From: Streptomyces caelestis | GTDB taxonomy: Bacteria > Actinomycetota > Actinomycetes > Streptomycetales > Streptomycetaceae | NCBI RefSeq assembly: GCF_014205255.1 | Contig: NZ_JACHNE010000001.1 | Coordinates: forward strand, 7,812,001-7,876,000 | Reading direction: 5' to 3' | Length of the DNA: 64,000 nucleotides | Shown: positions 9,153 to 16,826 of the stretch, one piece after another | Numbering within the stretch: position 1 is the stretch's first letter | Layout: every line of letters begins with the position of its first letter | Notes under the pieces: model-generated | What the model saw: only the letters and a program-made list of their open reading frames with translations | Told to the model about the DNA's origin: nothing | The model's database searches: none | Made by a program: the position numbers and the translations under genes

Positions 9153-9226
9153 CGGGGCCTTTGCGGGGGACGGGGAGAGGGGGTTCGGGCCGATTGTGCG
9201 GGATGTCGGAGCGATGCGCGAGCGCC

Positions 9227-9257
9227 TTGACCTCAAGATTGCTTGAGGTTCTACGGT
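9227..9257 (+). promoter_or_regulatory. SoxR-type promoter of the ABC exporter
   Basis: A perfect 18-base palindrome, CCTCAAGATTGCTTGAGG (9231-9248), has the architecture of the E. coli SoxR box (seven-base arms, four-base centre). It sits inside an elongated promoter: -35 TTGACC at 9227-9232 and -10 TACGGT at 9252-9257, separated by 19 bases. That overlong spacer is the hallmark of MerR/SoxR-activated promoters. In S. coelicolor an ABC transporter gene is one of the few SoxR targets, which fits the downstream gene. Transcription should start at about 9264, essentially at the ATG. Confidence 0.85.
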
Positions 9258-9264
9258 CCCTCTC

Positions 9265-11157
9265 ATGAGTATGGAGACCACAGCGTGGACACAACTGCAC
9301 AGCGTCATGAACGCCCAGGAGGAGCGCCGCCCCTTCGCCCTCGCCACCCTGCGCCGCATCGGCGCCTTCGCCCGCCCGCACCGCCGCCGCATCGCTCTCT
9401 TCGTCCTGCTCGGCGTGGGGACCGCCCTGCTCGCCGTGGCGACCCCCGTCCTGGCCGGGAGCGTCGTCGACGCGATCGTCTCGGGCGGCACCGAGAGCAC
9501 CGTCGTACGCCTGTCCCTGCTCATCGCGCTGATCGCGGTGGCTGAGGCGGCGCTCGGCATCCTCGGCCGGAGGCTGTCGGCGACCCTCGGCGAGCATCTC
9601 ATCCTCGATCTGCGGACCGCCGTCTTCGACCATGTACAGCGCATGCCGGTGGCGTTCTTCACACGCACTCGTACGGGCGCCCTCGTCTCCCGGCTCAACA
9701 ACGACGTCATCGGCGCCCAGCGCGCGTTCAGCAACACCCTGTCCGGAGTGGTCAGCAACCTCGTCACGCTGCTGCTCACGCTCGCCGTGATGCTCACGCT
9801 GTCCTGGCAGGTCACCCTGCTCGCGCTGGTGCTGCTGCCGGTGTTCGTGATCCCGGCCCGGCGCATGGGCAGCCGTATGGCACGCATGCAGCGGGAGGCG
9901 GCGACGCTGAACGCGGCGATGGGCACCCGCATGACCGAGCGCTTCTCCGCACCCGGCGCCACCCTGATCAAGCTCTTCGGGCGCCCGGAGGAGGAGTCGG
10001 CGCAGTTCGCCGGACGCGCCCGCCGCGTCGCGGACATCGGCGTCCGGACGGCGACCGCCCAGGCCGCGTTCATCACCGCCCTCACCCTGGTCTCCGCCCT
10101 CGCCCTGGCCCTGGTCTACGGCCTCGGCGGCGCCCTCGCCCTGCGCGGCACGCTGGAACCCGGCGCGGTCGTGTCGCTGGCGCTGCTCCTGACCCGGCTG
10201 TACGCGCCGCTGACCGCGCTCGCCGGGGCGCGGGTCGAGGTGATGAGTGCCCTGGTCAGCTTCGAGCGGGTCTTCGAGGTGCTCGACCTGAAGCCGCTCA
10301 TCGAGGAGAAGCCGGACGCGCGCCGGGTGCCCGACGGGCCCGTCGCGGTCGAGTTCGAGGACGTCCGCTTCGGCTACCCCGCCGCCGACAAGGTCTCCCT
10401 GGCCTCCCTGGAGGAGGTCGCCACGCTCGACAAGCGGGGCGGTGACGAGGTCCTGCACGGCATCTCCTTCCGCGCCGAGCCGGGACAGACCGTGGCGCTC
10501 GTCGGCTCCTCCGGCGCGGGCAAGTCGACCGTCGCGGGGCTGCTGCCGCGCTTGTACGACGTCGACGGCGGCGCCGTACGCGTCGGCGGCGTCGACGTCC
10601 GCGACCTGAGCGCGCGGTCCCTGCGGGAGACCCTCGGCATGGTCACCCAGGACGGGCACCTCTTCCACGACACCGTCCGCGCCAACCTGCTCCTGGCCCG
10701 CCCCGCGGCCACGGAGAGCGACCTGTGGGACGCCCTGCGCCGGGCCCGCCTCGACGACCTCGTACGGTCGCTGCCCGACGGTCTCGACACGGTGGTCGGC
10801 GAACGCGGCTACCGCCTCTCGGGCGGGGAACGCCAGCGCATGACCATCGCCCGGCTGCTGCTGGCCCGCCAGCGCGTCGTCATCCTCGACGAGGCCACCG
10901 CCCACCTCGACAACACCTCCGAGGCCGCGGTCCAGGACGCACTCGCCGAAGCCCTCGAAGGCAGGACGGCGGTCGTGATCGCCCACCGGCTCTCCACGGT
11001 CCGGACAGCCGACCAGATCCTGGTCGTCGAGGCCGGCCGGATCGTGGAACGCGGCACGCACGAGGAACTCCTGGCGGCGGGGCAGCGGTACGCGGAGCTG
11101 TACCGGACCCAGTTCGGCGGGACGCGGAGCCCGGCCGTGGACGGGGCGGCCGCGTAG
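9265..11157 (+). CDS. ABC exporter, fused membrane and ATPase domains (SoxR target)
   Basis: A 630-residue half-size exporter. The transmembrane domain spans about residues 30-320, with six hydrophobic segments and the coupling-region block VFDHVQRMPVAFFTRTRTGA. The ATPase domain follows with Walker A GSSGAGKST (about 413-421), signature LSGGERQR (about 518) and Walker B VVILDEA. All ATP-site residues look intact, so it can work as a homodimer. The start codon practically coincides with the predicted transcription start, giving a leaderless mRNA and explaining the absence of a ribosome-binding site. Its SoxR promoter implies induction by redox-active compounds. The phenazine cluster in the same window is an obvious source, so export of or resistance to phenazines is a good hypothesis. 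Confidence 0.9.
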   Translation: MSMETTAWTQLHSVMNAQEERRPFALATLRRIGAFARPHRRRIALFVLLGVGTALLAVATPVLAGSVVDAIVSGGTESTVVRLSLLIALIAVAEAALGILGRRLSATLGEHLILDLRTAVFDHVQRMPVAFFTRTRTGALVSRLNNDVIGAQRAFSNTLSGVVSNLVTLLLTLAVMLTLSWQVTLLALVLLPVFVIPARRMGSRMARMQREAATLNAAMGTRMTERFSAPGATLIKLFGRPEEESAQFAGRARRVADIGVRTATAQAAFITALTLVSALALALVYGLGGALALRGTLEPGAVVSLALLLTRLYAPLTALAGARVEVMSALVSFERVFEVLDLKPLIEEKPDARRVPDGPVAVEFEDVRFGYPAADKVSLASLEEVATLDKRGGDEVLHGISFRAEPGQTVALVGSSGAGKSTVAGLLPRLYDVDGGAVRVGGVDVRDLSARSLRETLGMVTQDGHLFHDTVRANLLLARPAATESDLWDALRRARLDDLVRSLPDGLDTVVGERGYRLSGGERQRMTIARLLLARQRVVILDEATAHLDNTSEAAVQDALAEALEGRTAVVIAHRLSTVRTADQILVVEAGRIVERGTHEELLAAGQRYAELYRTQFGGTRSPAVDGAAA

Positions 11158-11259
11158 CCCGCCCGGCCTGTGTGAACGGCTCCGGGTGCGCCTCCGTACC
11201 CCTGACGAGTACTCCTGCCCGCCCGCGAGGGCAGGACGGTCCGCACCCGGAGAGGCGAC

Positions 11260-11754
11260 GTGTCCCAGCAGCAACCCCACGCAACGTCCAACCGCCGGCC
11301 CCTGCCCCGCGCCCCTCGGCTGCGCGCCGCCGCGCTGGTCGTGCTCCCCTTGGTCACCGCCTGCGGCGGCGGTGACGACGAAAAGCCGGCCGCCGGCGGC
11401 CGGGCGGCGACGCCGAGCGGGTCCGCCGCTCCCGCCGCCGGCGTCGTCGCGCCGGCGAAGGTGGAGGTGATCGCCGGCCTGACGGGCTGCGAGGTGAAGA
11501 TCCGCACCGAGGCGGACGAGCTGCGCGAGGGCGTGTGCCACACGGAGACGGGCGACCACCTCATCACCACCTTCCCCGAGGAGAAGCTCAAGGAGACCTG
11601 GCTGGAGTCGGCCGGCGTCTACGGGGGCACGTACCTCGTCGGCATGCGCTGGGTGGTCAGCGCCAAGCCGGAGATGCTCGAACCCCTGCGCGCGAAACTC
11701 GGTGGCACCGTACGGGAGTTGCGGGGCATCGGCCCCAGCGCGAACGCCTCCTGA
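11260..11754 (+). CDS. Small secreted lipoprotein, unknown function
   Basis: A 164-residue protein with an N-terminal Arg-rich region, a hydrophobic segment and a lipobox (LVTAC, Cys35), so it should be a lipid-anchored extracytoplasmic protein. A low-complexity Ala/Gly/Ser/Pro linker follows, then a small domain with two cysteines (in TGCEVKI and EGVCHTETGD) that could form a disulfide. GTG 11260 is preceded by GGAGAGG. I recognise no family. It is convergent with the TctC-like gene, the two stops being two bases apart. Confidence 0.75.
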   Translation: MSQQQPHATSNRRPLPRAPRLRAAALVVLPLVTACGGGDDEKPAAGGRAATPSGSAAPAAGVVAPAKVEVIAGLTGCEVKIRTEADELREGVCHTETGDHLITTFPEEKLKETWLESAGVYGGTYLVGMRWVVSAKPEMLEPLRAKLGGTVRELRGIGPSANAS

Positions 11755-11756
11755 CG

Positions 11757-12737
11757 TCACTGTCCGAACCGGCGGACGAGACCGGCGACCTGTTCGTCCT
11801 GCCGGGCCAGGAAGGACTCGAAGGCACGGCCGGTGGCGAACACGTCTCTCCAGCCGTGCCGGCGCAGCTCGGCCCGCCACTGGCGGGAGTCGTGCAGCTC
11901 GGTCAGCGCCTCGACCCAACGCCGCCGGTCGGTGTCACTGATGCCGGGCGGGGCCACGATGCCCCGCCAGTTGTCGAAGACCAGGTCGATCCCCGAGGAC
12001 TTCAGGGTCGGGACACCCGGCAGGACACCGACCGGCCGCTCGCCGGTGACGGCCAGGACTCGCAGCCGGCCGGCCCGGATCTGGTCGAGGAATTCGCCGA
12101 ACCCGCTGGTGGCGATGGAGACCCTGCCGTCGAGCAGCGCGGGCAGCAGCTCACCGCCCCCACCGTCGTACGGCACGTACGCGACCTTCCTCGGGTCGAT
12201 GCCGACCGCCTGCGCCAGCCGCATCGGCAGCAGATGGTCGGGGCCTCCGGCGGAGGAGCCGCCACCCACCCTGAGGCTGCGGGGGTCCTCGCGCCAGGCG
12301 TCCACCAGCGCGCCGATCGTCCGGTACGGCGAGTCCTTCCGGACGACGATCGCGCCGGCCTCCTCGACGAGGCGTGCGATCGGGGTGGTCTCGGTGACGG
12401 CCACCTTCGAACCCGCCGCGTGCGACGCGCCCACGACTCCGAGGCCCATCTGGAGGGCGAGGTCGCCGTTGCCCTTCTCGTCGGTGAGGCGCTTCAGGCC
12501 CACCGTGCCGCCGGCGCCGGGCAGGTTGAACACCTGCACGTCCGAGGCGATCCCGGTCTCCTCCATCACCCGGGCCGCGGTACGGGCCGTGGTGTCGTAG
12601 CCGCCGCCAGGGGTGTTGGGCACCATGAGCCGCAGGTCCCGCGCGGGTCCGTCGCCCGGCCACCCACCGCACGCGCCGGCCGCCAGCAGGGCCAGGGCGG
12701 ACAAGGCACCGAGCAAGGCGCGTGCGGGACCTCTCAT
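11757..12737 (-). CDS. Tripartite tricarboxylate transporter substrate-binding protein (TctC family), lipoprotein
   Basis: A 326-residue extracytoplasmic solute-binding protein. A signal peptide ends in a lipobox (GAC, Cys23). Then come the TctC-family features: LMVPNTPGGGYDTTAR at the first ligand loop, LPGAGGTVGLKRL, and the second loop around GGGSSAGGPDHLLP. The family binds citrate or other di- and tricarboxylates and normally feeds TctA/TctB membrane subunits, but none is encoded here. It is divergent by 34 bases from a CitA-type sensor kinase gene, the usual arrangement in which the two-component system controls carboxylate uptake. It may act as a sensor partner or use membrane subunits encoded elsewhere. 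Confidence 0.85.
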   Translation of the reverse strand: MRGPARALLGALSALALLAAGACGGWPGDGPARDLRLMVPNTPGGGYDTTARTAARVMEETGIASDVQVFNLPGAGGTVGLKRLTDEKGNGDLALQMGLGVVGASHAAGSKVAVTETTPIARLVEEAGAIVVRKDSPYRTIGALVDAWREDPRSLRVGGGSSAGGPDHLLPMRLAQAVGIDPRKVAYVPYDGGGGELLPALLDGRVSIATSGFGEFLDQIRAGRLRVLAVTGERPVGVLPGVPTLKSSGIDLVFDNWRGIVAPPGISDTDRRRWVEALTELHDSRQWRAELRRHGWRDVFATGRAFESFLARQDEQVAGLVRRFGQ

Positions 12738-12771
12738 GACACCTCACTTCCGGTTTTCCCGGGCCGGCGTC

Positions 12772-14466
12772 ATGATTGTGCGACTCGGCACACGAGCCGC
12801 CCCACCTGTGTCGGCATTGAAGATTGAGTTCATTGTGGTCGCCACCTTTCGTCGCCATTCGCTCGCGGGCGAGATGCTGGTGCTCCAGCTCGCCATCGTC
12901 GTGGTGGTGCTGCTGGCGGTCGCCGCGGTCTCGCTCGCCCAGTCGCAGGCCACTTTCAACCGCGTCGAGGGACGACGGGTGAGCGCGCTGGCCGAACAGC
13001 TGGCCACCAACCCCCTGGTCCGCAGCCAGCTGGTGCGTCCCGCGCCCGGGGAGACGCTCGCCCCGCTCGTGCACGCCACGCAGGCGCACTCCGGAGTGAC
13101 CTCGGTGACGGTGGCCGACGCCTCCGGCCGGATCGTCAGCTCCACCAATCCCACGGTGGTCGGCGAGCGGCTGCCCCGGGGGCAGGGCACCCACCGGGCG
13201 CGGGGCTGGTCGGGGCAGCTGACGCTGGACGGCAACCGCGAGCTGGCCGCCCAGGTCCCCGTCCTCGGTGCGACGGAGGAGAACCTCGGCCGGATCCTCG
13301 GCACGGTGATGATCGGCGAGGCCGATCCGACCGTCTGGCAGCGGCTCAGCGGCGCCTCCTCGTATCTGCTCGCCTACCTGGGTGTCGCGAGCGGGCTCGG
13401 CGTGGCCGGCTCCTGGCTGCTCGCGCGGCGGGTGAAGCGGCAGACCCTCGGGCTGGAACCGGGCGAGATCGCGGGACTCGCCGAGCACCGGGAGGCGCTG
13501 CTGTACGGGATCGCCGAGGGGGTGATCGCCCTGGACCCGCAGCACCGGCTCACCCTCGTCAACGACATGGGCCGCCGTCTGCTCGGCCTGCCCGAGGACT
13601 GCGTCGGGCAGAGCCTGGACGGTCTGGGTATCGAGGGAAGGCTGCGGGACGTGCTGGCCGGGACCACCGCCGCCGACAAGCGGGACGAGGTCGTGGTCCG
13701 CCACGGCCGGGTCCTGGTGATGAACCGGATGACCGTCACCAAGGACGGCCGGCTCCTCGGCTCGGTCACCACTCTGCGCGACCGCACCGAACTGGCTCGG
13801 CTGGAGCGGGAGATCGGCTCCTTCCGCAGCTCCTCGGAGCTGCTGCGGGCACAGGCGCACGAGTTCGCCAACCAGCTGCACACCATCTCCGGGCTGATCC
13901 AGATCGGCGAGCAGGACGAAGTCGTGCGCTACATCCGTGCGTTGAACCAGCACCGCCAGTCCCTGGACGTCACCCTCAGCCGCCGCGTCCGGGACACCGC
14001 GGTGGCCGCACTGCTGATGGCGAAGGCGTCCCTGGCGGCCGAACGGAAGGTCAGCCTGCGTATCTCGGACGACACCGCGCTGGAGCGGCTGGCCCCAAAG
14101 GACGCCGCCGACGTGGCGACCGTGGTGGGCAACCTCGTGGACAACGCCGTCGACGCCGCGGCGCACGACGGGGAACGGTGGGTCGAGGTGGCGCTGCGGC
14201 AGGACGCCTCCAGCGTGGAGATCGCGGTCCGCGACTCGGGGCCGGGCGTGGCTCCCGAACTGGCCCGCGAGGTGTTCTCGCACGGCTTCACCACCAAGGC
14301 CGCGCGGGAGGGCGAGCGCGGTATCGGACTGGCCCTGACCAAGCTGGTCTGTGAACGGCACGGGGGAGAGATCTCGGTGGCCAACACCCCCGACGGGGCC
14401 GTGTTCACCGCACGCATGACCGTCAGCCACCTCCCCGAAGCGGTGGCGGAAGGAGCCGCCCCATGA
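12772..14466 (+). CDS. CitA/DcuS-type sensor histidine kinase
   Basis: About 564 residues: a transmembrane helix (about 35-60), an extracytoplasmic PAS-like sensor domain (about 60-205), a second membrane helix (about 200-222), a cytoplasmic PAS domain, then the kinase core. The phospho-acceptor is His363 in the motif HEFANQLHT, characteristic of the citrate/C4-dicarboxylate kinase family. The ATPase domain shows GNLVDNAVDAA, DSGPGVAPE and GIGLALTK. The start is uncertain: ATG 12772 leaves only 34 bases to the divergent gene, and GTG 12835 is a reasonable alternative. It overlaps the response regulator by four bases (ATGA), so the pair is co-translated. Likely ligand: citrate or a related carboxylate (from family and neighbour). 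Confidence 0.9.
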   Translation: MIVRLGTRAAPPVSALKIEFIVVATFRRHSLAGEMLVLQLAIVVVVLLAVAAVSLAQSQATFNRVEGRRVSALAEQLATNPLVRSQLVRPAPGETLAPLVHATQAHSGVTSVTVADASGRIVSSTNPTVVGERLPRGQGTHRARGWSGQLTLDGNRELAAQVPVLGATEENLGRILGTVMIGEADPTVWQRLSGASSYLLAYLGVASGLGVAGSWLLARRVKRQTLGLEPGEIAGLAEHREALLYGIAEGVIALDPQHRLTLVNDMGRRLLGLPEDCVGQSLDGLGIEGRLRDVLAGTTAADKRDEVVVRHGRVLVMNRMTVTKDGRLLGSVTTLRDRTELARLEREIGSFRSSSELLRAQAHEFANQLHTISGLIQIGEQDEVVRYIRALNQHRQSLDVTLSRRVRDTAVAALLMAKASLAAERKVSLRISDDTALERLAPKDAADVATVVGNLVDNAVDAAAHDGERWVEVALRQDASSVEIAVRDSGPGVAPELAREVFSHGFTTKAAREGERGIGLALTKLVCERHGGEISVANTPDGAVFTARMTVSHLPEAVAEGAAP

Positions 14467-15200
14467 CCGGAACGCACGACATGACCGGAACGCGCGACAA
14501 GGCGGGCTCGCGCGACAAGGCGGGCACGATCGACGTCCTCGTGGTCGACGACGATTTCATGGTGGCCCGGGTCCACCGCACGTTCGTCGAACGCGTCGAG
14601 CCGTTCCGGGTCGTCGGCGTGGCCCACACCGGCGGACAGGCGATCGAGGCCGTGGACGAACTGCGCCCCGATCTCGTCCTGCTCGACCTGTATCTCCCCG
14701 ACCTCTTCGGCCTCGACGTCATCCCCCGGCTGCGCACCGCCGGCCACGACTGCGACGTCATGGTCATCAGCGCCGCGCAGGAGGCCGACACGGTCCGCGG
14801 CGCCGTCCGGCAGGGGGTCGTCGACTACCTCCTGAAACCCTTCGACTTCGAGGATCTGCGCTCCCGGCTGGAGCGCTACGCCGCCCAGCGGGGCCGGCTG
14901 CTCACGGCGGTGGTACGAGGCCAGGCCGACATCGACCGGGTCCTGGCCGGAGCGGGTGTCCCCGCACCGGCCCCCGCGCTGCCCAAGGGCATGAGCGTGG
15001 AGACCGCCGAACTCGTCGAGCGGGCCCTGCGCGAGGCGGACGGCACCCTGTCCGCCTCCGAGTGCGCCGCGCTGACCGGCGTGTCCCGCGTGAGCGCCCG
15101 CCGCTACCTGGAGTACTTCCACGGCACCGGCAGCGCGGAGGTGTCCCTGCGCTACGGCGTCGCCGGCCGGCCCGAACGGCGGTACGCCTGGCGGGCGTGA
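14463..15200 (+). CDS. CitB/DcuR-type response regulator
   Basis: A 245-residue regulator. The receiver domain starts at DVLVVDDDFMVARVH, with the phosphorylated Asp75 in VLLDLYLPD and a conserved Lys in YLLKPFDFE. The C-terminal helix-turn-helix of the CitB type contains LSASECAALTGVSRVSARRYLEY. The N-terminus has an odd direct repeat: TGTHD/TGTRD followed by KAGSRD/KAGTID, from a short DNA duplication. It shares an ATGA overlap with the kinase. The divergent TctC-like gene is the likeliest target. Confidence 0.92.
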   Translation: MTGTHDMTGTRDKAGSRDKAGTIDVLVVDDDFMVARVHRTFVERVEPFRVVGVAHTGGQAIEAVDELRPDLVLLDLYLPDLFGLDVIPRLRTAGHDCDVMVISAAQEADTVRGAVRQGVVDYLLKPFDFEDLRSRLERYAAQRGRLLTAVVRGQADIDRVLAGAGVPAPAPALPKGMSVETAELVERALREADGTLSASECAALTGVSRVSARRYLEYFHGTGSAEVSLRYGVAGRPERRYAWRA

Positions 15201-15207
15201 TCCCCGC

Positions 15208-15531
15208 CTACGGCGGGCCGTCGCCTTGCTGAGGGTCGGGCGCCGCCAGGGGGGAAGGCGCGGGCGCCGGGACGGAGACCGTCGAGGCTCCCGGCTTCTC
15301 CGTCGCGTCCGCCGCGACCCTCACGGTGTACAGGCCCGGGCTCTGGTCACGCCACTGTCCGGGTTCCGGTCCGGCGGCCGTCGCGGCGGTCAGGGGGAGC
15401 ACCACGGCCCCGGTGAGCGCCAGGACCCAGCCGAGGACGGGGCTCAGGAGCGTGCCGACGGTCTGGTGGTACGTGTCGTGGTAGGCCAACTGTCGTCCCG
15501 GTGCTGACTTGACGTCATGTACTGCCCCCAT
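15208..15531 (-). CDS. Small membrane protein, unknown function
   Basis: About 107 residues from ATG 15531, which lies 11 codons inside a longer frame that would need a TTG start at 15561. It has a polar N-terminus with several His, one strongly hydrophobic segment (VLGWVLALTGAVVLPLTAAT), then a Pro/Ala-rich probably extracytoplasmic tail. No recognised family. It is convergent with the response regulator gene, seven bases apart, and stands alone. Confidence 0.5.
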   Translation of the reverse strand: MGAVHDVKSAPGRQLAYHDTYHQTVGTLLSPVLGWVLALTGAVVLPLTAATAAGPEPGQWRDQSPGLYTVRVAADATEKPGASTVSVPAPAPSPLAAPDPQQGDGPP

Positions 15532-15570
15532 GGGGCCCACTGTCGCAGCCGCCGTCGGCAAAGGGAATCT

Positions 15571-15607
15571 TGAAACTTAAAGCCCCACGCGTTGCACAGA
15601 AGTTTCA
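15571..15607. repeat. Inverted repeat TGAAACTT-N21-AAGTTTCA
   Basis: Perfect eight-base arms at 15571-15578 and 15600-15607 in an AT-rich spot between cchA (3' end) and the small membrane protein gene (5' end), both on the minus strand. It could be the cchA terminator or an operator for the membrane protein gene. There is no evidence to decide. Confidence 0.4.
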
Positions 15608-15615
15608 CAGCAGCG

Positions 15616-16563
15616 TCAGGGCTGGTTGGTCAGGTAGCCGCCCATGGCGGTGAAGTACTCGGTCGCGGGCAGCTCCCGGCCGTCCTCGGTCCGCACGCGC
15701 GTGATGGCCAGGCCGTGGTTGCGGCCGGTGCGGGCGTCGGCTCCGGCGACGATCACCACGCCCTCGCCCTCGCGGTAGAAGATGCGGCCGGGCGTGCCGC
15801 CGTACCGGCCCTCGGAGACGACGGCGGCCAGGACCTCCAGTCGCCTGCCCTGGTGGAAGGTGAACGCGCTGGGGTAGGGCTCGGACTGGGCGCGGACCAG
15901 GCGCTCCAGGTCCTCGGCCGGCCAGGTCCAGTCGATGCGGCTGTCCTCGATGGACCGCTTGTGGAAGAAGCTGGCCTGGGAGCGGTCCTGCTTGGTGAAC
16001 TCCGTCTGCCCGGCGGCGATGAGGCCGAGCGCGCCGATGGTGACCGGGGCGATGAGGTCGACGGTCTTGTGGAACAGGTCGGTCGCCGTGTCCGTCGGCC
16101 CGACCGCGACCGACTCCTGCCGCACGATGTCGCCGGCGTCGAGTTCGTCGTTCATCATGTGCGCGGTGACGCCCACTTCGGGTTCGCCGTTGATCAGCGC
16201 CCAGATCAGCGGGGAGAAGCCGGCGTACTTCGGCAGCAGCGAGTCGTGCACGTTCAGCGTGCCGTGGCGCGGCAGGTCGAAGATGCGCGGCGGGATCCAC
16301 GTACGCCAGTTGTTGGCCACGATGATGTCCGGGTCGGCCTCCTTGAGGCGCTCGAACAGCTCGTCGTCGTCAGGGCGGTTGCGGATCACGACCGGCACGC
16401 CGTTCTCCTCGGCGAGGTCGGCGACCGAGTCGCTCCAGATCTTCTCGTACGCGTGCTCGCTCTTGGGGTGCGTCACGACAAGGACCACGTCGTGCTCGGA
16501 GTCCAGGAGGGCTTGGAGGGTGCGGTGCCCCCAGGTCTGGTAACCGAACATGACGACCCGCAT
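15616..16563 (-). CDS. cchA: N5-hydroxyornithine formyltransferase (coelichelin)
   Basis: A 315-residue protein of the methionyl-tRNA formyltransferase fold. The formyl-transfer site is visible in LNVHDSLLPKYAGFSP and ELDAGDIV. In coelichelin biosynthesis this enzyme formylates N5-hydroxyornithine to give the hydroxamate building block for CchH, using formyl-tetrahydrofolate. ATG 16563 has a perfect GAGGAGG just upstream, so the longer frame to 16608 is not used. It is divergent from cchB, and both promoters carry iron boxes, so it should be transcribed only under iron starvation (DmdR1-type repression). Confidence 0.93.
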   Translation of the reverse strand: MRVVMFGYQTWGHRTLQALLDSEHDVVLVVTHPKSEHAYEKIWSDSVADLAEENGVPVVIRNRPDDDELFERLKEADPDIIVANNWRTWIPPRIFDLPRHGTLNVHDSLLPKYAGFSPLIWALINGEPEVGVTAHMMNDELDAGDIVRQESVAVGPTDTATDLFHKTVDLIAPVTIGALGLIAAGQTEFTKQDRSQASFFHKRSIEDSRIDWTWPAEDLERLVRAQSEPYPSAFTFHQGRRLEVLAAVVSEGRYGGTPGRIFYREGEGVVIVAGADARTGRNHGLAITRVRTEDGRELPATEYFTAMGGYLTNQP

Positions 16564-16601
16564 GGGGTTCCTCCTCGAAGCAGGGAATGGCCGTGGCCAG
16601 T

Positions 16602-16620
16602 AAAGCAAGGCTTACCTAAG
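16602..16620 (-). promoter_or_regulatory. Iron box (DmdR/IdeR operator) of cchA
   Basis: AAAGCAAGGCTTACCTAAG resembles the Streptomyces iron-box consensus TTAGGTTAGGCTCACCTAA, with a good right half and a weaker left half. It lies 38 bases upstream of the cchA start, in the cchA promoter. Confidence 0.75.
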
Positions 16621-16705
16621 TGGTCAACGGGGCTGCCCTGCGCATGTGTTGACGGTCGCCCGGCCCTGTGTGTGCCCGTTTTGCCTATGGACAGCTTCAC
16701 AGGAT

Positions 16706-16724
16706 GAGCTTAGCCTTACCTAAG
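16706..16724 (+). promoter_or_regulatory. Iron box (DmdR/IdeR operator) of cchB
   Basis: GAGCTTAGCCTTACCTAAG, containing TTAGCCTTACCTAAG, is a good match to the iron-box consensus read on either strand. It is about 100 bases upstream of cchB and overlaps an AT-rich promoter-like stretch. Together with the box at 16602 it makes the cchA/cchB intergenic region a doubly iron-controlled divergent promoter. Confidence 0.8.
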
Positions 16725-16826
16725 TTTTGGGTGGTGCCTCCCGGCGTGCCCGACTTCCGTACTTCCCGATGCTCGACCGACGGCTGCCCGCTCTGAAGGG
16801 TCGCCGCACCGCACGATGGGAGTGAC

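Noticed and set aside
9118..11919. 933-codon minus-strand frame across the ABC exporter
   Set aside because: Antisense shadow of a gene with intact ABC motifs; low-complexity translation.
16321..16360. CTTGAGG half-site resembling half of a SoxR box
   Set aside because: Inside cchA coding sequence with no partner arm; a chance match.
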